DNA from: Trochalopteron elliotii
Lineage: Eukaryota > Chordata > Aves > Passeriformes > Leiothrichidae
Assembly: GCA_024734555.1 (NCBI GenBank)
Contig: JANPWX010000247.1
Location: 186,001 to 250,000 of the forward strand
DNA: 64,000 bases
Reading direction: 5' to 3'
Shown here: positions 49,201 to 62,449 of the stretch, piece after piece
How positions within the stretch are numbered: the stretch's first letter is position 1
Layout: each line of letters begins with the position of its first letter
The notes under the pieces: generated by a model
Databases searched by the model: none
The model's input: the letters and a program-made list of their open reading frames with translations, nothing else
What the model was told of the DNA's origin: nothing
Translations under genes and position numbers: made by a program

Positions 49201-51081
49201 TTCTTTAGAATTCACCCCTGTATCCATGTATATCAGAAAATTAAATGCAAGAAGCAAAGTTTATCCTGTGCTTTCCTTTTTAGATAATTTTCACGCAGTA
49301 AATTCAAGCTTATCTAGTTAATCTAATATGATATAAAGTAGATTAAATAATCACAATGATGGATTATTTGTCTCTCTTAGCCAAGGCTCCTGGAATACCT
49401 CACAAGCATTAAGTATCAGATTTCATGTTCACAGATCCCCCCTAAGGGATGATCAGATACCCACCAACATCTTACGTACACATACTCAGAACAGAGGATT
49501 TCACATGGTTGGTCCAGCTCTGAATCCACTATTTATAAGGCTCACAACTTTGAGCTGAAGCAAGGCTTCAGAAGACTTTCACCTTCAAACTGAAATTCTA
49601 CCCAGTGGGGAAACTACTGTCAGCTGCTGTTGCACTCAGTTGTTAATTATCTTCACTGTTAATGCATTGCTTCATACCTCCTGTGTCATTTCATTTCCAA
49701 GAGATGATGGGTTTTTATCATCCCTTCAGCTGCCAAGCAAAGCACACTCTATTAGTATAAGTGTCATAGTGTGGATGTTTATCAGCTGAATAAATTATTG
49801 CTTAACCTTTCCAGTCATATTTTTATTACTCTAGCATTCCTATTTTCCAATTGATAAAGAGGAAAGAGGAATATAGCTGATATCTATACAAGACAAAAAA
49901 GTCAAGCATACCTTGCAGGATCTTGATACTCAAACCTCTGTCCCTGATGCTTTCCTCTAACTAACATTTCTGTTTCTCTCCTAATATTATTTAACAGCAA
50001 CACAAACCAGTATGTGCCAAGCATACAGATTGCTACGTGGTAGAATACGTGCATCATTAAAACAGTATCTTAAGAGCTAAAGATCTATTCACTCAGATGA
50101 AATAATACAAATCCTGTGATTCAAGGGATAGGAAATTGTCATTTTGAACTTTACTGAATATTATGGTCAAGTCAAAATTAATTATTTGCAAAAAAGTTTG
50201 ATCCATTTAATCTGAGAATCAGCAGTAACATTGCGTTTTTTAAAAATCACCCTGTGTGCTAAATTCACAATTTCTAGGTTTCCTACTCATTTGCTGAAAT
50301 CAAACACCTTCAATTCTTGGAAATATCTGGAAAACAGCCGACTTTATTTTTTTGTTCAGAACTTCTCAAAATAATCTAAATGAATACCCAGTGCTCAGAC
50401 ACGAGTATATATCAACAGGCAGAGGAAAGTTCATGTAATATTGTCTTAGTGAATTTATGAGATTGCTGGCATTTTTCCCAGTAATTCAGTGATGTTATTA
50501 TCCTAGTATATTTGGGGTTTTTTTGCAAGAGGCAGATTAAACTCATACTTTGTGAAGATACATCATAACACCTTCATTAGAATTCTGTATGATTCAAAGT
50601 TTTTCTCAGGAGTATAAATCACTGCAGTAGCTATGATGGTCTAATAACACCAGAGATAAAATTTCTTGGCAAAAGCAGAATCTCTTATTAGGAAAAAAAA
50701 AGTATTTATGAAAATATTTGTATTTTCAAGATGTATCACTTAATCTAATAAAAGAGTTGTTTTCTTTCTACCAAATTTTGAAAATGTCTTGGTTCACTTT
50801 TGGATCATTCAAATACCGCAATTTGTTTTTATTTCGCAGTAGCAAAATTAAAAGGCAGTTGCAAACATATTCCTCAGACCATTTTTGCTTCTATTTACAT
50901 CAAACATTGACTTCAAAATTACATGCAAGTTCCTCTAATTTTATACTATTCTCAGTCTAAGTTTTCCTAGAAGACAAAGGCTGTAAATGTCACTCAATAC
51001 TAGGAATGATTAGCTACAGTTGTAGTGCTCTTTCATCAACAGTAAACATGTCATCCATTTACTATGTGAGTGGACCAACTA
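46265..51081. other. Non-coding interval
   Basis: No exon or transposon recognised. An exact 12-bp tandem duplication is at 47110-47133. Frames up to 118 codons (+ 47643-47999) have no recognisable domain. Confidence 0.5.
47110..47133 (+). repeat. 12-bp exact tandem duplication
   Basis: TAGGGATTGTTT occurs twice in direct succession (47110-47121 and 47122-47133). This is a short slippage-type duplication. Confidence 0.93.
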
Positions 51082-51168
51082 TTTTTTTTTATTTAAAAAA
51101 ACACCCCAACAACCAAAAAACCGCACAAACAAAAAGATGAACGCCACAAAAAAACCCAAAAACCCCCA
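51082..51168 (+). repeat. Low-complexity A/C-rich tract
   Basis: A T9 run (51082-51090) is followed by about 75 bp made almost only of A and C with few G, including AAAAAAACACC and ACCCCCAG. It is simple sequence with no coding meaning. Confidence 0.8.
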
Positions 51169-54100
51169 GAAATCTTCTCAAGAAGAGCTTTAAAAAATAA
51201 GTTTCCTTTTGATTAGTCTCTCAGTTCTGAAAAGGCATTTAATCATTATCAAAGTGCATCAAGTGACAATCTCAGATGTGGCAATCAAGTGCAGGCACAA
51301 CTTTGATGCAACACCTCACATGCACAGCAAAACAAGCAAAACTTCTTTCTGGAGTTTGTTCCAACAGTTAAAATCTTCAGCCTTTCAAAGGAGCTGAACT
51401 GTGTAAGCTCAAAAGGACACAAAGACTCAGCTGAAAATGCACTCACGATCTTCAGTGACCTTCCTCAGGTTTCACATCAAGTCAGGACTGTCTACCCTAC
51501 GGTTTTGGCAAGAGCACTGTACCAACACTTGCCAGAGTAGAGCCTCTGTTAATGTTTCTGTCTCAGACTGGGCATGAAACAATGCTTCAGACTGACTGCT
51601 GGGACATCTCCCATCTCTGGAGTCTTATCAATACTGAGAAAATGTTGACAATTTGATAATGAACCATTATCATTTGGAAAAAATGAGAGAGAAATTGAAA
51701 GCAAACATCTGGTAAATAGAATTAAACATATTCTCTCATCACACGTGCTCAAATCACAGAGTATCTGCTGCAGGTCTGCTGCTCAGCACATACATTTGCA
51801 TCATGAATTACAAAACTTTTCTCTCCTTTTATATCAGCATTTAGTGTGACGCAACTCTGATAACTGCTCCAAAATTACTCACTCACCAGCCACTGCAATA
51901 ATGCTCCATGAGCATGTAAAAATCCTAACATGCTATGGCACTGGATACCTTAATATTTTTTAATCTCCAAATGCTTCCCTCTCCCTGCAGTGATCACCTA
52001 GTGACTTCTGTTTACAACTCCACCACCAACTCCTCCCCCTAAGTAGGCCAAGATCCTGAACATTATGAGATTCGTGACTGTGGAAATTCTGTCATCTTAC
52101 TCATACCACATCTACTAAAACTAGTCTGCAACAATGTATGAGGACACAAGAACAGGCATTTCTGGAAAAGATTTTAAAGTATCTATTTTTGCACCTGAAC
52201 ATCATATCAAATTCTTTCATACTGAAAAGATTAGTTTTTGTAGTCCTCTTCTAAATTCTGTTATCAACATTATCTGCTAGTTAAGTAGAAAAGGGCTATG
52301 TAATTTTTCTACCAGCTGTTTTTTGCCAAGCAATGTACTCAGTGAATTTCAAGTTAGTTCATTTATGGAACTATCATGAAGTATCCCCTCACTTCTTAAA
52401 GAAATCCTTAAAAATCCCTCAAACAAAAGCAAATAACAGAAAGCAGAAAATTTACATTTTTTTGCCTTCCTTTTATTCCAGAGGTAATCTACCTGATAAT
52501 AAGCTTCCATTAAATGTTAATAAAACAAAGGTTACATAATTCACTATCCAGCAAGGACTAAGCAGGATAAATCTAGATACTAATGATGGTTTGTTTGGGA
52601 TTAATGGTAAGCATTGGATTAGTTGAGGGCTTCTTGGTATCTGCATTTCCCAGCTCACAACAAAAACTCCAACAGCAAAAGGCTAGTGCCACCTTTGGAT
52701 GAAAATTCATATTAGATCCCTCAGTCAATCTGACTTTCTGCTCTGCTATTTGATTACTTTGTTGTGCTTTCAGAAAGTTAAGTAAGATTTAATCAGAAAG
52801 TTGTTTTTTCCTTCGCTCTCACCTCCTTTTTTCCTTTTTTCTCCCACTCCACTCTAATTTTTAAGCAATAGAGAAAGCATTCTTCCCTCTTTTCAGTGCT
52901 CATATGATAGCTCTTTGGAGTTTATTCTTGGAAATGTATCAGAAGGTCTATTAATTGTCATACTTGACTAAAGCCCATTTGTAAGATACTTCCACAAAAT
53001 TGTTAAGCATTTGAGGGAGACAAAAAAAAAAAAAATCAGTGAAAGTTTTAACCTAAGTTTAGGTAAAGGTTTACATAACTTTGATTCCCATTTTAGTACT
53101 TCACACATTTCCAGACTTGTCCTTGTTTTACCTTGCTTCAGATAGCCAGAAATATCCTCATCAGTCATCAGACCTGCAGCACCTCATTCATCTCACTAAG
53201 AAAGGACTTCTTCATTTTGAAAGGCTGTATCCAAACGTGGTGTACAGCCTCTGGGTGAAATGCAGTTCACTTTCTTCACAGGAGACCATGCCTGCTGTGT
53301 TCTGAGTTGGCAACTAGAACTGCATTACTTAACACCCCAGTGGTTCTGGCTACCGCTGAACAGTGCTTGCACAACACCAAAGCTTTCTTGTTTGTCACTC
53401 TGGGGGTGGGCAAGGACTTGGGAGGGAACAGAGGCAGGACAGCTGACACAACTAGCCAAAGGGATATTCCATACTGTGCCTCTTCATGCTCAGAGATAAA
53501 AATCTTGGGGCAGGGGATGAACAGCATAGCCACTGCTCAGAGTCTGGCTGGACATCAGTCTGATCATGAAAGATGGCGAGAGCAGCACTTTCCCTCTACC
53601 TGCCTTCCTTCACTTCTGAACTGTCTTTACCTTGACCAAGGCATTTTCTTGCTGTTGTTCTTCCTGTTGTGTCCCCCACCCCATTGCAGGAGGCGTGAAC
53701 AAGCAGCTGTGTGGGTGCTTAACTGCTGGATCACACCAGGATTTGTAAAACTTGTGTCTCTGCAAAAGGCATGTGGAAACATCCAGCATCTTATTCCTTT
53801 AGGCAAAATAGTAAAGCATTACTGAAAATCAAATCTACAGTCATTGTTGGTATTAATAAAAAGTGGAGATGGTAAGCAAAAATCCCAGAGAGGCAAACAA
53901 TACCATTAGCTAATTGGCTTTGGTTTTCCACCTCTGTGTGGGTTTTATAATTACAAGTGAGCTTTATTTGATTTCAAGGGCTCTGCATTTATTTCTAATA
54001 GTAGTACTTCCCAGTCTTTATTGGATGATCCCCTGGAGACCTTCTACTAAGAAAAGAATGTGATCAACCAAAACCTTTACTTCCTATGTTCAGATATACT

Positions 54101-55288
54101 TCTACAGCAACATGAAACAGATGCCACTTAATCTACCACACACACGAGCGACAACTTGAGAAAGACAGTCCGGAGTGAGTCAAATCAAAAGAAGGGACTT
54201 TCCTTGATGATTTCCCAGTGCAACCAATTAAGTCCACTCCCTGCACACCATGTGACCTTGTTTTTCAATTTTTCATGATTTCTTTTTCCTTAACAATTCC
54301 CCTTATCCCCTTAGGGGTGAAAGGACAAGTGTTTGCTTGCAACTGAGGAAATGCTCTGACATCAATGCCCCTCTATCGCCATCCTATTTCTAAAGCTTCT
54401 GATTGCAAGGCTGAGCAAAGTTTGGCCAGCTGACTTCTTTTGCTCTCGGTAAGTACCTCCTACACTTGAGGAGAAAATTCAGGATCATCTGAAAAAAAGA
54501 TTCACATGCTACATACCAACACATAACTGAAGTGGTACCACTACTACCATGTGAGGCCTAATGCAACCATTTATTGGAGAAAAGGCTCATGTTTCCAGTT
54601 TTTTCATACGCCCATACCACTAATGCCTGAGTCCCTCTACCTTACCACTTGAGTCAAGGTCAGGTGAATATAAGAACAGTGTAGGTCAAAAGATTCCTGA
54701 ACTCCTGACATCTTGGAAAGATCAAAAGAGTACCTAAAAATCATATCTTGTATAACAGTATTTCTTATTCATGTTTTATTTAAATGGAAGTCAGTCAATG
54801 AAGTAAAGTGCACATGCAAATCTACTACTACTTCTTACTTCCTTCCATTTTCATCCAAATGAATTCAGTAAAGGGAACTCTGGAGCTGCCAGCATGTCTG
54901 TGTACATTTAGTAAAATGAAAATAAACTGAAGTAGGTAAAACCCACCAAAGAGCAAATGCTGTTCTTTTCTCAGTTCAAGCTATGCTTCTTGGCCCATGT
55001 GGCACTCAAAGCCATCTTTATGCTTCCATGAACCCAAGGCCTGGGAATTTGAAAATGATTATATCCCAAGATAAAAACGCACATCTTCAGACTGTGAGAG
55101 ATAGATTAAATCATTTGACATGTGTTTCATCCCTGTCCTGGCGACATAAAATGCAGCAGCAAGCAGGCCCTTTCTGTCAATACAACCCATTTATTCTATC
55201 ACTAACCCACCACATGCGTGCAGTCCCTGTCCAGGTTGTTTACATTGGGGCTGACACTCACTCAGACCTTGACCATACCCAGCTTTAA
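51169..55288. other. Non-coding interval
   Basis: No exon or transposon recognised in about 4.1 kb. An A14 run lies at 53022-53035. The 172-codon frame on + at 53307-53825 has no recognisable domain and is not called. Confidence 0.5.
53022..53035 (+). repeat. Oligo-A tract (A14)
   Basis: A homopolymer of 14 A (53022-53035). No associated retrocopy is recognised. Confidence 0.9.
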
Positions 55289-55293
55289 CATCA

Positions 55294-55638
55294 TGGTGGG
55301 ATGCCGCAAGAGGACACGAAAAGAACCACACTCACCCATCAGGATGTGAGATGAGAAAGAAGGGAAGTTTATTTGGGGATCTCAACTTATATAGTCTTTG
55401 GAATTTAGTCAAGGATTGGGGGATGAGAGTAACACCTATCTGACCCCAGTGGTCAACTTAGAAGTCCATCAATTTGCCCTTCCCCCTGGAAAAGAATGCA
55501 TGTTTACAAAATATCAGTCTTTGTTTTTGTTACAATGGGTGAGAACTCTCCAGTCCAAGAAGGCTGAAAACTCAAGGCGACAGTGGGACACACTTAGCAA
55601 CTGAGAGCTGACCACTTTAGTATTCACAGAGTGTGGAC
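55294..55638 (-). mobile_element. Solo LTR of an avian endogenous retrovirus
   Basis: On the minus strand a TATA box (TATATAA, 55393-55387) is followed 13 nt later by AATAAA (55373-55368). Next comes a C/T-rich stretch, and the element ends GGCATCCCACCA at 55294. A polyadenylation signal placed just after the TATA box and before the R region is the known layout of avian alpharetrovirus-type LTRs. The 345-bp element is bounded by a perfect 5-bp duplication, CATCA on + at 55289-55293 and 55639-55643. The 3' end has the canonical CA, but the 5' end reads GTCCAC and lacks the canonical TG, presumably by mutation. No primer-binding site or internal region adjoins, so this is a solo LTR. Family assignment is open. 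Confidence 0.78.
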
Positions 55639-55643
55639 CATCA

Positions 55644-57290
55644 CTAGGTTTTACCTTTATGACTGCAGCCAACTAGTTTTAAAAGTAGTTACCCGGTACC
55701 CAAGTCAGGATTTTAATACAGAGCATAAATCCCAGCAGATGCTGGAAAAATGCATCCAAAAAGCTGGGTAAATATTTGGCCAGAGGATCCAGCCTCCCTG
55801 GCTGGCTAATTTAGAACATCAGCTGCAGCAAGAGAAAATTAATTTGCAGATTCTCATGAAGCAATTCATCACAGCATATAGTTCACAACTAATATGCAAC
55901 ACTCTGCTAGACTTACAGTACCACAAGCCTAAGTACATGATTCCAAAACAGTGAGCTTGTGACCATATCACACAATCTAAATTTCTGTACTACCTTGCCC
56001 ACAAAGGCTGGCTCCACCCCCCCAGTCAAGATGCTAACATAGGCAGAAGACAATAGCTGACAGTTTTGCCCCTCTTTTCTTTCCCTGACCAGATGGGAGT
56101 CTTCCCTTTCTTCAACAAGCAGACAGAACTGATGTGACTGCTCTGATCTGAGAAAAGGTAAAGAAATTCTATTCTGGGGACACTGACAGAGTCAGCACCA
56201 TCTCAACTTGTAGTGTCCCTGGGACAGGCTCTGGCTTTCCAGCAGCCAGATTAATATCTCCTAACTCACATTAACCTACACATTCCCTCATCCACCACCC
56301 CAGGAAACTATTAGGCCCTTGTCCAACACACTTAAAAGTGGCACAGCTGCGAAGGATACAACAACATCAAAGAGAAACATAAGTATTGTGAAAGATAGAA
56401 GTGACTGTAGATAAATGCATTTCAAAATTTAACAACATGGTAGGCAGTACAACTCTAAATAGTCAGTTAAGGCACACTGTAATAAAAAGTGCCATGAAAA
56501 TGCAAGTTGACTCCTTATGTGTGAGATTGTAAGTACCAGCTGAAACAAAAACACTTTGCTCTTGAAATGCTAGCAGAAATCCCATGTTGCCCAAAACTTC
56601 AGCACTAACCCCCGACTTCCAGTGCTTTGTTGTAACAGCTTATGCAGCCAGGCCCTCCCCATGTGCCTCCTCCAGAGCAGACAGTGCCCCACAGTGCTCA
56701 GCTCAACAAGAGCAACAAGAAAGTCACGACTGACACGTAAAGATGTTTGTTCCACATATGGTTGCAGCTCACACTTCATTAGTGCCTGCTCCTAAACGAC
56801 AAGTTTATCTGATGCTTTGACGTTAGCTGGCTCATGCCTGCCTAACCGTATTGCAGGCAACACGATTAACCCAACAGCACTTTGGTTCCAAGAAATTCCA
56901 CGTTCCATGCAATTTACTCATCTGGTGAAAAATCATACGCTGGCAAAAGCCTTTCAAAGGCAGTCATAGCAAATGGGATGTCTCATGAAGTCTGTAACAT
57001 TGCTAATCAAGCACTAATATCTGACAGCCTGGATCCACTCACCAGATCAGCGGGCCCAAGGGGACATTCTCAGGGTGGGCAGTCACAGGGCTCTCACAGG
57101 CAGAGCACCCCAGGAACTTGGGTAATTTTTTCCTACTGTAATTTATTGCCAGTTAACACCAACTTCTGATTGCTCATCTGAGTGCTGGGAGGTGAGCGGA
57201 AAAGCATAAACACCTCTGTGAACAGCTCTCCTCCCCCTTTCTAATCTCCCTTCTCAGGGGTCTCAGACCAGTTACAGTCAGTCCATCCCC
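55644..57290. other. Non-coding interval
   Basis: No exon or transposon recognised. GC content rises gradually after about 57030 towards the GC-rich spot that follows. Confidence 0.5.
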
Positions 57291-57750
57291 CTGCCCTGCT
57301 GAGGCAGTGGCTGAGGCAGGTGGCTGGGGTTGCATGGTAACAGTCCCACTTGCTGCTCTTTCCTTCTGTTTTTCCATTGCCACTCCACGTCTTTATGTTT
57401 CCAGCTCAGTGTGCCCACTTACATGGGTCCCCCCACCCTGGTGTGAGGCGCCCACAGCCCCCATCCCTCAAAGGATCCTTCCTTTGGTGTGGGTCACCTT
57501 CCAAGAGCAGCCGCCCTCACAGCGTGGTGCCTCTGTCCCCTCACAGCTGCTGTTCCTGCTCAAAGGCAGCAGTGCTGATGGACACGGGCTGCCCCTGCCA
57601 TGGGCTGCCCATTCTGGTGAGCAGCACCACAGGGCAGGCCATGGCCACGGGGCAGGCAGGGCAGCCCGCAGCCCCACTGGCCACAATCACACACGGCTGT
57701 ACAGCACCCAGCTGCTCTGCATCACACAGCTTAAAAGTGTTGAGAGACAA
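57291..57750. other. GC-rich spot with open frames on several strands
   Basis: This is the most GC-rich sequence outside the CpG island, but it has fewer CpG. A + frame is open from an ATG at 57334 to a stop ending at 57843 (169 codons); other + and minus frames overlap it. It includes an exon-like unit with CCCCTCACAG acceptor and G|GTGAGC donor around 57547-57616 (70 nt, two open phases). No protein family is recognised, and the frame runs into a lysine-rich tail from an oligo-A tract (57760-57779). GC-rich DNA gives open frames by chance, so no CDS is called. Confidence 0.35.
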
Positions 57751-60700
57751 ACTATTAGGAAAAAAAAAAGAAAAAAAGCAATCAGTCTACCCTTGCTCTT
57801 ACAGCACCAGATAAGTCAAAATATTGAAATAATATTAAAGTAGAACAGCACTAATACTTCAGCAGTCTTTGACATGAAATTGTGGAAAATCCTCTCATGA
57901 TTTACTTTGGATTTGTTTATCTGTTCTAGATTTGGGGTATTTTTCCCCCCTCCAGATTTCCATTTGTTTTAGCATATATACCAACACTGGGCTGCTATTG
58001 CTATGCAAATTGTTTCATTCAGATTTCTTTTTATAGTAGCTTTTGTTTCAAAGCCTTGCATAACTTGCTAAGAAACACGCGTTTTAAAAATATACATACT
58101 GAAAACAAATTAACATTTTCTGCAGGAGGTTTCAAATAATGCTACAAAGGGGAGCTAAAAAGGAAAAAATCAATTATCCTTTTAAGTGATGTATCAGAAG
58201 TGAGACTTTTTAAATGACTTGAAGGTTATAATGGATGAGTTTGTTCAGACACAGAATGCTGTTTCAAACACAATGCCTTTTCAGAAGGAAAAGTTTCCTT
58301 GGTTCCAGTAAGATACTTTCCCGAAAAGAGACTTTATTTGCACCAGAGACACACAAATATCCTGCTTTTCCAAAGAAGCTTCCTTAATGTCCACAGTGAA
58401 CTGCATCATCAATGTCCTTTGGCCTTCAAAGCTCCAGCCTCAGACCACCCTGAGACACAATGTGCCCTGCAGGCACAAATGCAGACTTTGTGTCTTGATG
58501 GTGCTGTGTGTTCTAGAGCACAGAACCCAGAACTGGGCAGGTGAACGTGTCAGGCAAGACATCACACAAACACACAGCCTAGACACATGAGCTGGGTTTG
58601 CAGGACAAAGGATTGGTCTTCACTAATATCAGCCACACCAGTTCTGATTTCTGGCCAGCTGGTATCACAAACTCTGCCTTTTTTTCTTCTTTGGTTTGGT
58701 TTTTCAACCATCAAAATGGCTTGCAGTTGCATTTATATTGGGAATTCTTTTCAAACACGTGACAGGCACAGAGAAAGTTGCACGGAAATTCTTTGCTTAC
58801 TTTCATCTCACCATTGCAGGAGAATGTATTTTTCATCTCTGAACTGCAATGTGTTCTACCATGTTCTTTTAATGATGTAGCTAGAAGTAACTAGCCAAGA
58901 GTATTCTGAAATTAGCTATTTCTACAGCTTCTGGATATGATGAAAAGCACTCAAAAATATCTAGAACCTCCTTCATATTTTACCATTCAAGACAGCATTA
59001 TTATCTTCAGGAATGCAATATTCTGAAAAGACAGTTCTGCCTATCAAATTTCACTAAAAGTCATGGAAAATTAGACATGTTTTTTATTCCCAGAAAAATA
59101 GAATCAAGGAAAAAACTTCATGCTTCAAACAGTGACTGGCAGTCTTTGTAACTTCCACACATTTTGTGACTGAATTATTGAGATGTTTATTCCATGAATT
59201 ACATTAGTTTAATCAGAGAGTAAAGTTAAAGAACAAGCAGTGATGCAGGAGCAGACAATTTCTATTCTATTCTATAATTTCTATTATTTCTAATATCCCA
59301 TTTATTGACTGAAGCATTCAAACCAAGGACAGCCTTGTCTCATATAGGCATCCATGCATCCCCAAAGTGCAGCAACTGCACTCTCAATGAACAGTCAATA
59401 CCCCACAAATGTGACAAGATAACCCCCAAGCTTTCTAAGCAACTGAGACTCTACCTCCTAATTTTGGCTTGATTTCAGAATTGCTACTGGCACAAGCTGA
59501 AAAGACTAGAAAAGCAGAAACAACAAAGCATTGAGTAGACTAAAAAGAGTTCACAGAAAAAAAACCAAAAAGCAGAGCTGCTGAGTGTCCAAAGTGTACC
59601 AATGAGGTGTCTGAAAGAGCCCATATGTATAAAACTGAAAACTGGAGTAAGAAATTCAAGGATGCTGCTTTAATGTACTCCTCTCTCGAGCTCAGTCCCC
59701 CTAATTTAAAAAGAAAAAAAAACCCCACGCATCTGAGATAACCACTGTATCCATGGACAAACACGGACTCCTTAGGGGAAGCAATGCATAGAGACCCCTG
59801 GAGATGTGGTGCAGAAACCCAGATGATATCAAGGGAAGATCTCAGCTTCTCATGTTCTGGATCACATCCTCCACTTTCCATAGGCAGCAGGGAAGCACCA
59901 GGCTTCTATTCACCTACATGATATACCTGGTGTTAGTAAAAGAGGAAGTGATCCTCTATCCACACACCACAGCAGATCATAGAGTAGAAAACTTCTACCC
60001 ATCCAACTAAGAGAAAAAAGCCCAGAGGAGGTAGTTGTGCTAAAGCAGAGTATTAAAAACATACATCACAAACAGGCTGAAGCTGACCATCCAGAAAGTA
60101 ATTCTTACATATTTGCCACAGGAATATAATTAGACAGCCAAGTAGGAATCTGCCTGTCTTCACCACTTCCATCGTCCCCCGTGTCTTCCCTAAAGTATAC
60201 CATTTTATCAGCATAGACAGATGTCCAATCAGACTAGATATCAGAGGTGTCTTGCTACTAAATTTCAGCTGCTTGCACAGCGACACAAGCTACTTACCAA
60301 CCCCAGCGCTACAGACTTGCTAGACAATCAAAAAAAGAAACCTAGGAGTTAAAACAAAGCAGTTGACTTGACAATTTTCAAAACATTGTAAATAATGCTG
60401 TATTTCAGCAGTTCTCATCAGTAACACAAAAGCAGCCAAAGCTCTGTGCAATAAGCCATGTGTGGCACTGCTAGGAGACAGATTTTACACTTGTACATAC
60501 ATCAGTAGGCAGCAGACTTTCAAAGTGTAATAGCCTATTCAGAGATTTCCCTGCATCTTCCCTGCATCTACAGCCACAATAGACAGACAATGTGGGAGAG
60601 CACTTGCAATCAGATATCAAGGTTTACAGAAGTACAGGCTTAGGAAATTAGCACTGTTTTAAACACTGTTTCAGAAAACTATGGAATTAAAAAACAGACA

Positions 60701-62449
60701 ACATCATAATGAAAAGTCATTTAACACAAGGAAGAATTTTCAGTATTGAGCAGCTCAACCATAAAAATTCCCTCTAGTTCTGGATTTCACACAATTACAT
60801 TGCATATGATTGAACTATCTAATGAATAACTAAGTGGCAGAATGGTATAATCAATACAATGAAAGAAAAGGCAGAAGTCTGTTAGTACAAGTTACACAAA
60901 GCTGTGTATTCAAAACCATACAGACCAACACTTTGACCAGTGACAGTGGAGTGCTGCATTTATTAAAACTTTACATGACTATTTTTTGTCTATTCATAAC
61001 TTCTTGTTGGTGTCAACCCAGTTTCAGTTGATAAGGTGGAAGCTTCCAAGAATACACGATTTGCTTTTAGTGCAGCTGTGCATTCTGCATCTGTGTCATC
61101 AATACTAAGCCTCATTTTTGCTTCTTTCCCCATGAGACTGCACAAAAATTTCATTTGTAACCTCGTGCCCCTAACTCTGCCCTCTGCCACAACCTAAAGT
61201 ATGAATCAAATGAATCACTCAGCACAGAACACTTCATAAGCAACTTGCAGCCATCAAACCTAGACCTGCAGACTCTGCTGTGTAATCAATGAATTTAATT
61301 CTTTACGATGCTGTTCATAATCCTAACCTAATCTCATCCTGGAAAAAAACATACACCATTATCTTCTTCTGACATGACAGACTTGCAGAAGCTGAAAAAT
61401 TAGCCACTAAAACTTTCCAAAGCTAAAACTCATGCTTAATTCTATGGGGAATAATTGACAAGACATCCATAACTCTCTCAAAAGCAAAGCAGAACACCAT
61501 CTCCCTAGAAAAATCATCACCGTTTCAGTTATTTCTCCTTCCTTCCATGTTGCCTAAAGCTTTCTTCACTCCATCCATACTGTATTTCCAAACCAATAAT
61601 ACCGAGGCAGATACACTTTCCCAGTCTCATAGAAATGCTCAGCTTACAAACCTACTGCCCCCTGACTAGCTAAGTCATTTTAGAACCACTTCGGAATTGT
61701 TAGAGCCTATGTTCTGACGAGCAAAGGAAAACCCCATTCACACATCAAAAAATAACTGTGTAATTTGGAAGCTATTTGTTTCTTAGAAAACTATAGAAAA
61801 GACCTGCCAATGTAGGAGTAAAACTACCAGAAGCACTCAAATGCTGTACTCTTAGGTATGTAACCATTGACTTGTATGTACAGCTCACACAACACAGTCT
61901 CTAGCTGTTTTTGAGATCATGCACACATGCATTAGAAATACAATCTTCAATTCTGTGTTTTAAAAAAAATAACGTAAATTACCCATTTCCATACATGAGC
62001 TTAAAGGCATTCATTTTTATACATAAACAACAGCAAGGCTACTACTGAAATGTTCAAAAATGTTCAGTCTTTCCAACAGGCTCCTTGAACACAGAGCTAT
62101 GATTTCCTTCTCTGGATATTCTAATACATCCACACCGGTAGTTTTCTTGGTTTCTTTAAAGCTGATTTTTCCCATCAAGTCGTCAGCTATGACATAAAAC
62201 TCGTGTACATGTGAAATTAAGACCACACACTGTAACTGGCCAAAGGCAGTGCACAATATTGAAGGAAATAAAATCAATAATATGTGGTGGAACAACTTCG
62301 TTACTTTCTCATTATAATTAGGTTATTCAAACAGTTAGACCAGACTACACAGAATGGACATTAGGTGCAGTTTTACAGGATGAGACTGTCATGCAGGCAT
62401 TTTACAGCTATTCAGCTTGGAAGGTATGGACTACATACATGTTATCCAA
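57751..62449. other. Non-coding interval, A-rich on the + strand
   Basis: No exon or transposon is firmly recognised. Contents: an AT-rich patch at 57860-58190 with an ATGCAAAT octamer, a TTCTA-type pentamer tract at 59259-59293, and an 11-bp exact tandem duplication at 60547-60568. Minus-strand frames of 66 codons (61190-60990) and 92 codons (62295-62017) are also present. Additional minus-strand AATAAA signals lie at 60964-60959 and near 59300 and 59086. Part of the interval may be extended 3' UTR of the minus-strand gene at the right edge. Confidence 0.45.
60547..60568 (+). repeat. 11-bp exact tandem duplication
   Basis: TTCCCTGCATC occurs twice in direct succession (60547-60557 and 60558-60568). 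Slippage-type duplication. Confidence 0.93.

Noticed and set aside
53307..53825. 172-codon frame on +
   Set aside because: No recognisable domain, and an ordinary chance length for 64 kb; no splice or promoter context.
58380..58560. Possible CR1 fragment (wording near CCCAGAACTGGGCAGG)
   Set aside because: Only a few CR1-like words, not in a consistent order; no terminal motif.
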